Below the pieces are notes generated by a model. It was not told the origin of the DNA. It did not search any database and was given only the letters and a program-made list of their open reading frames with translations. Positions 1 to 4,757 of a stretch of 5,420 nucleotides of DNA are shown here, in pieces (within the stretch, counting starts at the first letter, position 1; every line of letters starts with the position of its first letter). Source of the DNA: Clostridia bacterium (GTDB lineage Bacteria; Bacillota; Clostridia; Lutisporales; Lutisporaceae); contig JAQSYB010000137.1 in the NCBI GenBank assembly GCA_029256365.1, positions 1 to 5,420 of the forward strand. The letters are read 5' to 3'. The position numbers were made by a program, and so were the translations under genes.

Positions 1-368
1 GCCCAAATGGCAAAGTTGTCATGATATTTAGGAAACCTTTGCTGCAGCCCCTCAACAACACTTTTGTCATTTAAAAATAGAATTGTTCCGTATCCATTGC
101 GGAAGGAGTTCATTTTTTCCTCTGTTGCTGCAAATTTATGTTCTGGCACAAGCTTTCTCAATGTTTCTTTTGTGATATCCCATAGTACGTCGTGATTTTC
201 TCCAAATAGGATTACAACTCTAGAGCTTTGAGAATTGAAAGCAGAAGGCGTATGCATCACTGCATGATTTACTAGCTCTTGTATCTTTTCCTTAGACACA
301 ACTTCTTCTTTGCTTATGTTGTATATTGACCGTCTATCTTTTATGGCTGTGTAAAAATCTTTATTCAT
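1..368 (-). CDS. Nitroreductase family protein (3' part beyond window)
   Basis: This is an N-terminal fragment of 122 codons that starts at the ATG at 368 and runs off the left edge, so the C-terminus is not visible. The start is set by a GGAGGC ribosome binding site at 376-381, seven bases upstream. The N-terminus carries the FMN-binding signature of the nitroreductase fold: an AIKDRRS stretch (residues 8-14, with the Arg-Arg-Ser that contacts the flavin phosphate), then a PSAFNSQSSR stretch (41-50) and a short beta strand VVILFGE. The PSAFNSQSSR and LWDIT pattern resembles the Frm2/Hbn1-like branch of the family (oxidoreductases related to nitroreductase) more than classic NfsB. Family members are cytosolic FMN enzymes that reduce nitro compounds or quinones with NAD(P)H; the physiological substrate cannot be inferred here. 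It is transcribed divergently from the membrane protein at 480. The family call is strong, the subfamily call moderate. Confidence 0.9.
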   Translation of the reverse strand, partial: MNKDFYTAIKDRRSIYNISKEEVVSKEKIQELVNHAVMHTPSAFNSQSSRVVILFGENHDVLWDITKETLRKLVPEHKFAATEEKMNSFRNGYGTILFLNDKSVVEGLQQRFPKYHDNFAIW

Positions 369-415
369 TGGCTTTGCCTCCAGTCTGATATGCAAATATC
401 TTTTTATATGGTTTC

Positions 416-429
416 ATACATATTTGTAT
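416..429. promoter_or_regulatory. Palindrome in divergent promoter region (possible operator)
   Basis: ATACA-TATT-TGTAT is a perfect 5-bp inverted repeat with a 4-base spacer. It lies in the 111-base gap between the divergent nitroreductase and YhhN-like genes and overlaps the predicted -35 box of the rightward gene. A second, weaker dyad (ATATG at 406-410, CATAT at 419-423) overlaps it. The position suits a repressor site acting on one or both genes, but in such A+T-rich DNA a short dyad can arise by chance and no regulator gene lies next to it. Confidence 0.25.
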
Positions 430-453
430 TTTATCAAAGTAAGAATATATTAT
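424..453 (+). promoter_or_regulatory. Candidate sigma-A promoter for the YhhN-like gene
   Basis: TTGTAT at 424-429 is followed after 18 bases by TATTAT at 448-453, with TATAAA overlapping at 451-456. Transcription would begin near 460, giving a leader of about 20 bases before the ribosome binding site and TTG start. This would place the in-frame ATG at 456 at or before the transcription start, arguing against that ATG as the true start. Each box deviates from consensus at one or two positions. Confidence 0.45.
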
Positions 454-465
454 AAATGATCAAAA

Positions 466-473
466 GGATGGAG
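466..473 (+). promoter_or_regulatory. Ribosome binding site selecting the TTG start at 480
   Basis: GGATGGAG lies six bases before the TTG at 480-482. The upstream in-frame ATG at 456 has only A+T-rich sequence before it, and the in-frame ATG at 468 lies inside this site. The TTG is therefore the best-supported start. Confidence 0.6.
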
Positions 474-479
474 ATTTAT

Positions 480-1250
480 TTGTCAGTATTTAAAAAGTTC
501 CTAATCCTCTCAATTATACTATTCATTTTTCTTATCTATCTATTAAATACCCTATTAGATTTCTCTCGATTATTTAATCTGTATGCTTTATACAACCTTT
601 TCCCAAATGAAATATTAAAGCGCGTAAATGTATTGCTGGCAGCTGCGCTGGTTTGGTTGGCAGGTAAGGACACAATAAACCGCCAAGACAATCGACTTAT
701 GAAGTATGTATTTTTTTCAATCGGCTGTGGTGAAATATTCTTCCTGCTAGCAAAACCTGTTATCGCCATAGGCTTTTTTATCATTTGTCAGAGTCTTCTT
801 ATTGCAAGACATACCATAGGCCTTCGAGCAAAGCTGATTCAAGCAAGTTCAACACAATGGCGCAAGCTGATCATATCAGGTATTGTTCTGATGGTGCTGC
901 TTTTCACCGGGGTTGTTGTATTACAGCCTTTGCTGCGATTGAATATACTGATTTTAATAGGTGGAATTTATGGAATCATATTAAGTATATCCCTATGGGC
1001 TGGATTTGCAAACTATATTCTAGGTCTATTTCCTTATAAGAACTCCAAATTGGCAGCCCTAGGCATGCTGTGTTTTTATTTCTGCGATGTTCTGGTGGGG
1101 TTAGATGGACTGCTAAGCTACAGCACTGCCTGGATTGTAGCTTCTAGCTTTATATGGGTATTTTATACCCCTGCTTTAACCCTGCTAGCCCTAAGCGGAT
1201 ACCGCAACAATATAAAATCTTATTCCTCTGCGCGTATAGCTAATATCTGA
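480..1250 (+). CDS. YhhN/TMEM86-like multi-pass membrane protein
   Basis: This 256-residue protein (from the TTG start) is almost entirely hydrophobic, with about eight likely membrane segments near residues 5-25, 48-62, 76-90, 93-111, 129-149, 154-183, 192-208 and 215-238. Two blocks resemble the YhhN family, whose characterised animal members (TMEM86) are lysoplasmalogenases. One is FSIGCGEIFFLL followed by AIGFFIICQSLLIAR (79-110), matching the family pattern FSllGDvlLl then GxxaFllgHllYi. The other is GMLCFYFCDVLVGL (195-208), matching the second Asp-containing block. The second acidic residue is kept (D203), but the first conserved Asp is Glu (E85) and the family His is Gln (Q104), so activity may be altered or lost. 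Only the family resemblance is inferred, by eye; an unrelated 8-TM protein remains possible. If the upstream ATG at 456 is used, the protein gains eight residues. The gene is alone on this strand and ends at the terminator at 1289. Confidence 0.6.
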   Translation: MSVFKKFLILSIILFIFLIYLLNTLLDFSRLFNLYALYNLFPNEILKRVNVLLAAALVWLAGKDTINRQDNRLMKYVFFSIGCGEIFFLLAKPVIAIGFFIICQSLLIARHTIGLRAKLIQASSTQWRKLIISGIVLMVLLFTGVVVLQPLLRLNILILIGGIYGIILSISLWAGFANYILGLFPYKNSKLAALGMLCFYFCDVLVGLDGLLSYSTAWIVASSFIWVFYTPALTLLALSGYRNNIKSYSSARIANI

Positions 1251-1288
1251 TGATTCACACATTCCATTCCTGCTATTTTTCTTAGTAA

Positions 1289-1318
1289 AATGGACCTCCA
1301 ATTACTTGGAAGTCCATT
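1289..1318. terminator. Shared hairpin terminator between convergent genes
   Basis: A 13-bp stem (arms 1289-1301 and 1306-1318) closes on a 4-base loop. Read rightward it has one C-A mismatch and a T-rich run starting about eight bases later (TTTTTTTATT near 1325). Read leftward the mismatch becomes a G-U wobble, so the stem is fully paired, but only four T follow. It lies between the stop codons of the converging genes (1250 and 1331) and probably serves both, neither as an ideal intrinsic terminator. Confidence 0.7.
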
Positions 1319-1330
1319 GCTTGTATTTTT

Positions 1331-1534
1331 TTATTCTTTGTATTCTAAAATATCGCCTGGCTGACACTCCAAAGCCATACATATTGCCTCTAAAGTGGAA
1401 AAGCGAATCGCTTTTGCCTTTCCATTTTTCAATATAGAAAGGTTCGCCATCGTTATTCCAACCTTCTCTGAAAGCTCAGTTACGCTCATTTTTCTTTTCG
1501 CCAGCATCACATCAACATTAATTATAATTGCCAT
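1331..1534 (-). CDS. YozG-type small Cro/CI-family HTH regulator
   Basis: This 67-residue protein is almost entirely one helix-turn-helix domain. The N-terminal strand MAIIINVDVMLAKRKMS is followed by TELSEKVGIT (19-28), with the recognition helix around TMANLSILKNGKAKA (28-42), and the C-terminus CQPGDILEYKE is typical of the HTH_26/YozG group. A GTG nine bases upstream is in frame, but the ATG at 1534 is favoured because GAGGTG (1541-1546) lies six bases before it. It is the second gene of a pair with the DUF2975 membrane protein, a very common arrangement in Bacillota (as in yoaS-yozG of Bacillus subtilis). The ribosome binding site overlaps the upstream stop codon (TGAGGTG), so the two are probably translationally coupled. 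It likely represses its own operon; that is inferred from family habit, not shown. Confidence 0.92.
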   Translation of the reverse strand: MAIIINVDVMLAKRKMSVTELSEKVGITMANLSILKNGKAKAIRFSTLEAICMALECQPGDILEYKE

Positions 1535-1540
1535 ATCATT

Positions 1541-1546
1541 CACCTC
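1541..1546 (-). promoter_or_regulatory. Ribosome binding site overlapping the upstream stop codon
   Basis: GAGGTG serves the HTH gene. Its first bases are the last bases of the TGA stop of the DUF2975 gene (1545-1547), so ribosomes finishing the first gene sit directly on this site. It fixes the ATG at 1534 over the in-frame GTG at 1543, whose first base would fall inside the site. Confidence 0.75.
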
Positions 1547-1997
1547 AAACCGTTAAGTCATTTTCTGATTTTATGTCTATGGCTTCTTTTAAAAGCTTTT
1601 CAAGGACAGCAGCAAAGACTGCAATCACCATTGACCCAAAAATAATGATGAGCGGGAATCCTATTAAACCCGGAGCATCATCAGCATCTGCTATGGGAAA
1701 TAAGAATGGTACAAGCACTGCATATATAGCACTGATTGCAACTGCACTGTATTTTATATTCTTTAAGGCATCTACAGATAAATCTGAAAAAGCTTTGTTC
1801 CTATCAATATAGCTTAAAAGCTTTAAAGCTTGATATAGCGCAAAGTAAAAGGATACCGCTGTAGCATACACACCGATTATAATGGGATAGGGTAAGTAAT
1901 TTACAAATCCAGGCAGCCAAAATATGCACAGAGCAAGAACCGGAATTCCAATAAGAATAACAGCCATCTTTAAAAAGAGCGTTGTTCCTCGTTTCAT
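1545..1997 (-). CDS. DUF2975 domain membrane protein
   Basis: This 150-residue integral membrane protein has four probable helices near residues 8-28, 39-63, 83-102 and 112-133. Between helices 2 and 3 lies the family signature: LSYIDRNKAFSDLSVDALKN at 61-80. The C-terminal tail (IKSENDLTV, 142-150) is the conserved end typical of DUF2975 proteins. Length is normal for the family. The biochemical function is unknown; because such proteins almost always accompany a small YozG-type HTH protein, a sensing or partner role is often suspected but unproven. The ATG at 1997 is preceded by GAGGTG (2003-2008) at a five-base spacing. It is the first gene of a two-gene operon, with its own strong promoter at 2028-2056. 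Confidence 0.92.
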   Translation of the reverse strand: MKRGTTLFLKMAVILIGIPVLALCIFWLPGFVNYLPYPIIIGVYATAVSFYFALYQALKLLSYIDRNKAFSDLSVDALKNIKYSAVAISAIYAVLVPFLFPIADADDAPGLIGFPLIIIFGSMVIAVFAAVLEKLLKEAIDIKSENDLTV

Positions 1998-2027
1998 AAA
2001 AGCACCTCACATAATATTCTTAACTTG

Positions 2028-2056
2028 ATTTTAAAACATCATATATCGTTTGTCAA
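2028..2056 (-). promoter_or_regulatory. Strong sigma-A promoter for the DUF2975/HTH operon
   Basis: On the minus strand TTGACA (2051-2056, perfect -35) is followed after exactly 17 bases by TAAAAT (2028-2033, five of six -10 bases). The transcript should start near 2021, giving a leader of about 24 bases before the ATG at 1997. This is the best promoter in the window. Confidence 0.85.
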
Positions 2057-2073
2057 TAAAAAATTATCGTTTT
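2044..2073. repeat. Direct repeat TATCGTTT flanking the -35 box
   Basis: TATCGTTT occurs at 2044-2051 and again at 2065-2072, 21 bases apart, which is two helical turns. The first copy touches the -35 box and lies in the promoter spacer; the second lies just upstream of it. Same-face repeats around a promoter are typical of operator half-sites, and the obvious candidate ligand is the HTH protein encoded by this operon. The assignment is inference. Confidence 0.35.
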
Positions 2074-2134
2074 ATTTTGCTTCTATTTTTAAAAATTATT
2101 CTTCTGCCTTCATACAGCGCTAACCTGTCTGCCA

Positions 2135-2163
2135 TAAAAAAAAGAAAAGCCCCTAGGGCTTTT
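2135..2163 (-). terminator. Intrinsic terminator of the lipoprotein operon
   Basis: Read on the minus strand, AAAAGCCC (2156-2163) pairs perfectly with GGGCTTTT (2145-2152) around a 3-base loop and is followed by C and a run of T (complement of 2135-2143). It lies about 60 bases after the lipoprotein stop codon. Confidence 0.9.
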
Positions 2164-2174
2164 AAAATGAATCA

Positions 2175-2219
2175 ATATATACTGGGGTATATATCATATG
2201 TCCTGCTGCTTTCGCAGCA
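2175..2219 (-). other. Two extra 3'-UTR hairpins before the terminator
   Basis: Just three bases beyond the lipoprotein stop, TGCTGC/GCAGCA (2204-2219) forms a perfect 6-bp stem capped by GAAA in the transcript, a stable GNRA tetraloop. It is followed by ATATATAC/GTATATAT (2175-2194), a perfect 8-bp stem with loop CCCA. Together with the terminator these make three consecutive hairpins, which could protect the mRNA 3' end from exonucleases. The A+T-rich stem may have little stability alone. Confidence 0.5.
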
Positions 2220-2222
2220 TTC

Positions 2223-3170
2223 TTAGAATATGCCTTTTTCCACTACATCTTTTCTAAACGTATCTGCTTCATCAGAAAATTTGTAATTGGTCTTGTTTAA
2301 TATGTCCATATATTTTCCTAGCATTTGCATTGTTTCACTGTCTTGATTGTCTTTTATAGCGCTTGCATAGGTATCTTTTGCTTTGGCATTCATTATTTTT
2401 GTATCATAGTCAAAAAGTGGTGTGTTGTTTGATCCGTACAGCATAAAGCTTAGGTATCTCTTGTGAAGTTCTTTCACTGCATCTACTTTTATTGAGCTGC
2501 TGTACTCTTTGATAAACTGCTCCTGTGCCATGGCTCTCTTTGCTATTTCATTCCAATCTATAATAAGCGCAGCATCCTTTATTGGTGTTGCATTGGATTC
2601 TCTTGCCATAATCTCAATATATTCTTTTATATCATCTGCCACATAAGCACTGTATTTTTTATAGAATTCATAATTCATAACTGGGAAATATGTTCCTTCT
2701 GCTGTTTCAATCTTATAACCCATATTCCTTGTTTCAATTAAAAGATCTTTTAGCTCTGCAGTTTGTACTGCATCCAGCTTATTCAAATCAAAGTCAGGCT
2801 TATATAGCTTTTGCATCTCAGACTGAATTGCTTCAGGATAATACTTTTCTCCAAAGCCTTGTAAGTCTTTACTCTGAACTTCCTCAAGCTTAGCAAGCAA
2901 TTTAGCTGCATTTTCCTTTGACAGGCTTGAAATATTCTTGTCTATAAATTCTATTATTGCAGCAGCCTTTGGATTGCTGGCTATAAGCGTTTCAAAATCA
3001 GACATGATTTTGCTTTGAGCATCCACCTGCTCTATAGGCTTGGGCGTATTATCTATATTTTTGTTGTCTTCCTTTGTAGTACACCCACCAAGCAAGCCAG
3101 CACCTGTAATTACCAAAACAGACATTCCTATAGACATTCCTCTAATAAGTACCTTTTTGTTAAATTTCAT
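2223..3170 (-). CDS. Putative lipoprotein of unknown function
   Basis: This 315-residue protein has a lipoprotein signal peptide: a basic start (MKFNKK, then R10), a hydrophobic core to about residue 25, and a lipobox LLGGC with the acylated cysteine at C30. A Lys/Asp/Asn-rich linker (31-50) follows, as expected for a tethered surface protein. The rest is hydrophilic and mostly helical, rich in Lys, Glu and Ala, with no catalytic motif I recognise; the SSLSKENAAKLLAKLEEVQS stretch (61-80) looks like an amphipathic helix. I cannot name a family. AAGGAGG (3181-3187) precedes the ATG at a spacing of about ten bases, slightly long but convincing. It lies 94 bases downstream of the VTT-domain gene with no clear terminator between, so it is probably the last gene of that operon; a separate promoter in the gap (TATATA near 3212) cannot be excluded. 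Confidence 0.85.
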   Translation of the reverse strand: MKFNKKVLIRGMSIGMSVLVITGAGLLGGCTTKEDNKNIDNTPKPIEQVDAQSKIMSDFETLIASNPKAAAIIEFIDKNISSLSKENAAKLLAKLEEVQSKDLQGFGEKYYPEAIQSEMQKLYKPDFDLNKLDAVQTAELKDLLIETRNMGYKIETAEGTYFPVMNYEFYKKYSAYVADDIKEYIEIMARESNATPIKDAALIIDWNEIAKRAMAQEQFIKEYSSSIKVDAVKELHKRYLSFMLYGSNNTPLFDYDTKIMNAKAKDTYASAIKDNQDSETMQMLGKYMDILNKTNYKFSDEADTFRKDVVEKGIF

Positions 3171-3259
3171 AAAACATAGTCCTCCTTATGATCTCTCTTA
3201 ATGTTTGGCATATATACAGCATTAGACGCAGCATGCAGCTTAAAAGTTCCTTCTCCCAT
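3167..3259 (-). CDS. Doubtful 30-codon ORF overlapping the lipoprotein start
   Basis: An ATG at 3259, just after the VTT-gene stop, opens a 30-codon frame. Its TGA overlaps the lipoprotein ATG as ATGA, a spacing typical of coupled genes. The peptide would begin MGEGTFKLHA and end KEDYVL: hydrophilic, with no signal or known motif. No ribosome binding site precedes the ATG (the GGAGAAGG nearby lies inside the frame), and an open frame this short can easily be accidental. It is recorded because it fills nearly the whole gap. Confidence 0.15.
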   Translation of the reverse strand: MGEGTFKLHAASNAVYMPNIKRDHKEDYVL

Positions 3260-3264
3260 GATTT

Positions 3265-3978
3265 TTACTTTTGCAGTTGATTCTCTTCAGGTATTTCTTT
3301 GTGCAGATAACCAAATATTTTATCCTTCATAAAGAACCCCGCAGCCAGCAGGATGCATGAGATCACTACAATGATGACAACCATGGTAAAATTGCCCTGC
3401 TGCAGGTTTGCACCTACATAGCTGGATACAAAAAGGGCTGGAAATCGAGCTAAGGAAGATAGGACTAAGAAATTTACGGGCTTAACAGGAGTAATACCCG
3501 CTAGATAGCTTAAGCTGTCTTTGGGCATACCTGGAATGACAAACAGTATAAACATAATCATTTCTGCTTTGGGACTGTTCATTAGAAAGCTAAGCTTCTC
3601 AAAGCGCTCCTTTGACATAAATAGGTTCAGCAGAGAGTCGCCGAGAAATCTCGATGTGAAAAATACGATAATTGATCCTAAAGTAATTCCTGTCATAGAG
3701 TATATGGTCCCCATGAAGGTTCCATATATATATCCACCTGCAAGCTGTGTCAATTCTCCTGGCAAAAACGCAATAATCACCTGTATAATCTGAATGAGTA
3801 TGAAAATCAAAATACCCAATCCTCCATAGGAGGAAAGCATTGTTTTTAGATTGTCAGGGTCTTTTGCCAGCTGTATAAAATCCGGTGCGTATTTGATTGC
3901 TAAAAAAATTCCTACTATCACCAATATGGACAATGCGCTAATTTTAGCAATTAGCTGTCTTACTTTTCCTTTGTTCAA
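3265..3978 (-). CDS. TVP38/TMEM64 family (VTT domain) membrane protein
   Basis: This 237-residue protein has an N-terminal membrane segment (about 13-28), a short outside loop, and then the VTT/SNARE-associated core. Visible signatures are FLPGELTQLAGGYIYG (71-86, the re-entrant loop with Pro-Gly-Glu), FFTSRFLG (106-113, the Phe/Tyr-x-x-x-Arg motif), IPGMPKDSLSYLAG (148-161, second re-entrant loop) and LARFPALFVSSYVGA (176-190). Length is typical of the bacterial family. Eukaryotic relatives TMEM41B and VMP1 are lipid scramblases and bacterial DedA relatives affect lipid carrier recycling and membrane homeostasis; the substrate here is unknown. The start is a TTG at 3978 with AAGGAG (3985-3990) six bases upstream; the next in-frame ATG would remove 46 residues. 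The ribosome binding site overlaps the stop of the upstream gene, indicating coupling within one operon. Confidence 0.93.
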   Translation of the reverse strand: MNKGKVRQLIAKISALSILVIVGIFLAIKYAPDFIQLAKDPDNLKTMLSSYGGLGILIFILIQIIQVIIAFLPGELTQLAGGYIYGTFMGTIYSMTGITLGSIIVFFTSRFLGDSLLNLFMSKERFEKLSFLMNSPKAEMIMFILFVIPGMPKDSLSYLAGITPVKPVNFLVLSSLARFPALFVSSYVGANLQQGNFTMVVIIVVISCILLAAGFFMKDKIFGYLHKEIPEENQLQK

Positions 3979-3984
3979 ATTTTT

Positions 3985-3990
3985 CTCCTT
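3985..3990 (-). promoter_or_regulatory. Ribosome binding site deciding the TTG start of the VTT gene
   Basis: AAGGAG sits six bases before the TTG at 3978 and begins on the last base of the TAA stop (3990-3992) of the preceding gene. No other start codon lies at a usable distance in this frame, so TTG is the start and translation is likely coupled. Confidence 0.75.
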
Positions 3991-4550
3991 TATCCTTCCA
4001 TTGCCTGCAAAATACTACGATTTCTCCTTTTATTAATGTGTCCTTCGTATATCATTTCTCCATTTTTTATGGCGTATAATTCATCTGTTCTGATCAGCTC
4101 AGGCATTTTATCCGATTCAAACACCTTGCTGTCTATTAAAACCTTCGAAACAAATTGAGAACAGAAATAGCTGTTTTGTCTATTTAGAGGTCTATTAAAC
4201 AGTATCGCTATTAGACCTAAAAAATTATATTTTAGCTTTTCTCTATCCTTTACATACCTATTTACTTCTTCTTCAAGCGCTTGATATTGTTCTTCTGTTA
4301 CTGGAACTCTGTAAATCATACTTTCACAGCTTGAAAACTTCTTGTATACGCCTTCATATAGATTTTCAATTACAAAGCCTCCCGAAAAAGGATTATCGGG
4401 ATTTTTCCTACCGAAAGAATACATCTTGGTAAAGCTATTATCAAAGCTAAGAGATGCATGCGCATATTTAATATTTGAAAAAACACAAATCGCATTGGAC
4501 AACCAGGTACCTGTTTTTGAAAAGACCAAATAAATATATTTATCCTTCAT
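3990..4550 (-). CDS. YiiX-like permuted NlpC/P60 (papain-fold) protein
   Basis: This 186-residue protein, with no signal peptide, starts with a hydrophobic strand YIYLVFS. The His of the predicted active site comes first, in YAHASLSFD (H31), and the Cys comes late, in YFCSQFVSKVL (C130), preceded by NFLGLIAILFN. His before Cys is the circularly permuted order of the NlpC/P60 superfamily branch that includes YiiX/YaeF-like proteins and LRAT. Members hydrolyse or transfer acyl or peptide bonds, some acting on lipids; the substrate here is unknown. A conserved-looking polar residue between them (E62 in FVIENL) could be the third catalytic residue, but that is a guess. The ATG at 4550 has only a poor ribosome binding site (AAAAGG very close, GGGGG further away). 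It is the first gene of the operon, followed 11 bases later by the VTT-domain gene. Confidence 0.75.
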   Translation of the reverse strand: MKDKYIYLVFSKTGTWLSNAICVFSNIKYAHASLSFDNSFTKMYSFGRKNPDNPFSGGFVIENLYEGVYKKFSSCESMIYRVPVTEEQYQALEEEVNRYVKDREKLKYNFLGLIAILFNRPLNRQNSYFCSQFVSKVLIDSKVFESDKMPELIRTDELYAIKNGEMIYEGHINKRRNRSILQAMEG

Positions 4551-4645
4551 ATGCCTTTTGACCCCCTAGCTTTTGAAATAATATATTCTTTATGACGTTC
4601 AAATTTATAATAACCCTTCAACCTTATAGTTTTTTTAACAAAACA

Positions 4646-4681
4646 TTAGAATTTGATTAAAAAGGGTTTTTTTACATTCAT
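4646..4681 (-). CDS. Very doubtful 11-codon leader ORF
   Basis: In the predicted 5' leader of the operon, AAGGA (4687-4691) stands five bases before an ATG at 4681 that opens 11 codons (MNVKKPFLIKF) ending in TAA. The site lies almost at the predicted transcription start, so the ribosome binding site may be only partly transcribed. I record it because the spacing is ideal; chance is likely. Confidence 0.12.
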   Translation of the reverse strand: MNVKKPFLIKF

Positions 4682-4695
4682 ATATATCCTTTTTC

Positions 4696-4723
4696 ATTAT
4701 ATCAAAAAACGATAGTCTGTTAA
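4696..4723 (-). promoter_or_regulatory. Promoter for the 4550-2223 operon, nested in a terminator
   Basis: On the minus strand TTAACA (4718-4723, five of six -35 bases) is followed after 16 bases by TATAAT (4696-4701, perfect -10). The -35 box lies inside the 7-base loop of the terminator at 4704-4736 and the -10 box starts just beyond its T run. Transcription would start near 4689, leaving a leader of about 140 bases before the ATG at 4550. I find no better promoter in that leader. Confidence 0.65.
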
Positions 4724-4736
4724 ACTATCGTTTTTT
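4704..4736 (-). terminator. Intrinsic terminator of the secreted-protein gene
   Basis: A perfect 13-bp inverted repeat has arms AAAAAACGATAGT (4704-4716) and its complement (4724-4736), with a 7-base loop. It ends in six T on either strand. It lies 21 bases after the stop codon at 4758 and so ends that gene. The symmetry would also stop any rightward transcription. Confidence 0.92.
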
Positions 4737-4757
4737 AGCTCATTAGGCTATATTTAC

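Noticed and set aside
536..784. Open frame on the minus strand opposite the YhhN-like gene
   Set aside because: It lies antisense to a strongly hydrophobic, family-like coding region, has no ribosome binding site and gives no recognisable protein.
785..1039. Second plus-strand frame inside the YhhN-like gene
   Set aside because: It overlaps the real gene in another frame and its product has no coherent domain or membrane pattern.
1804..2010. Minus-strand frame overlapping the DUF2975 start
   Set aside because: It is out of frame with the conserved DUF2975 protein and its start lies on the latter's ribosome binding site.
2690..2893. Plus-strand frame opposite the lipoprotein gene
   Set aside because: Antisense shadow of a well-supported gene with signal peptide and ribosome binding site; no initiation signals of its own.
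3521..3793. Plus-strand frame opposite the VTT-domain gene
   Set aside because: The minus strand encodes clear VTT motifs here; this frame has no ribosome binding site or domain.
4612..4668. AACCCTT/AAGGGTT as a rightward terminator (T run follows at 4667)
   Set aside because: The stem is only seven pairs around a 43-base loop, and no rightward gene precedes it.
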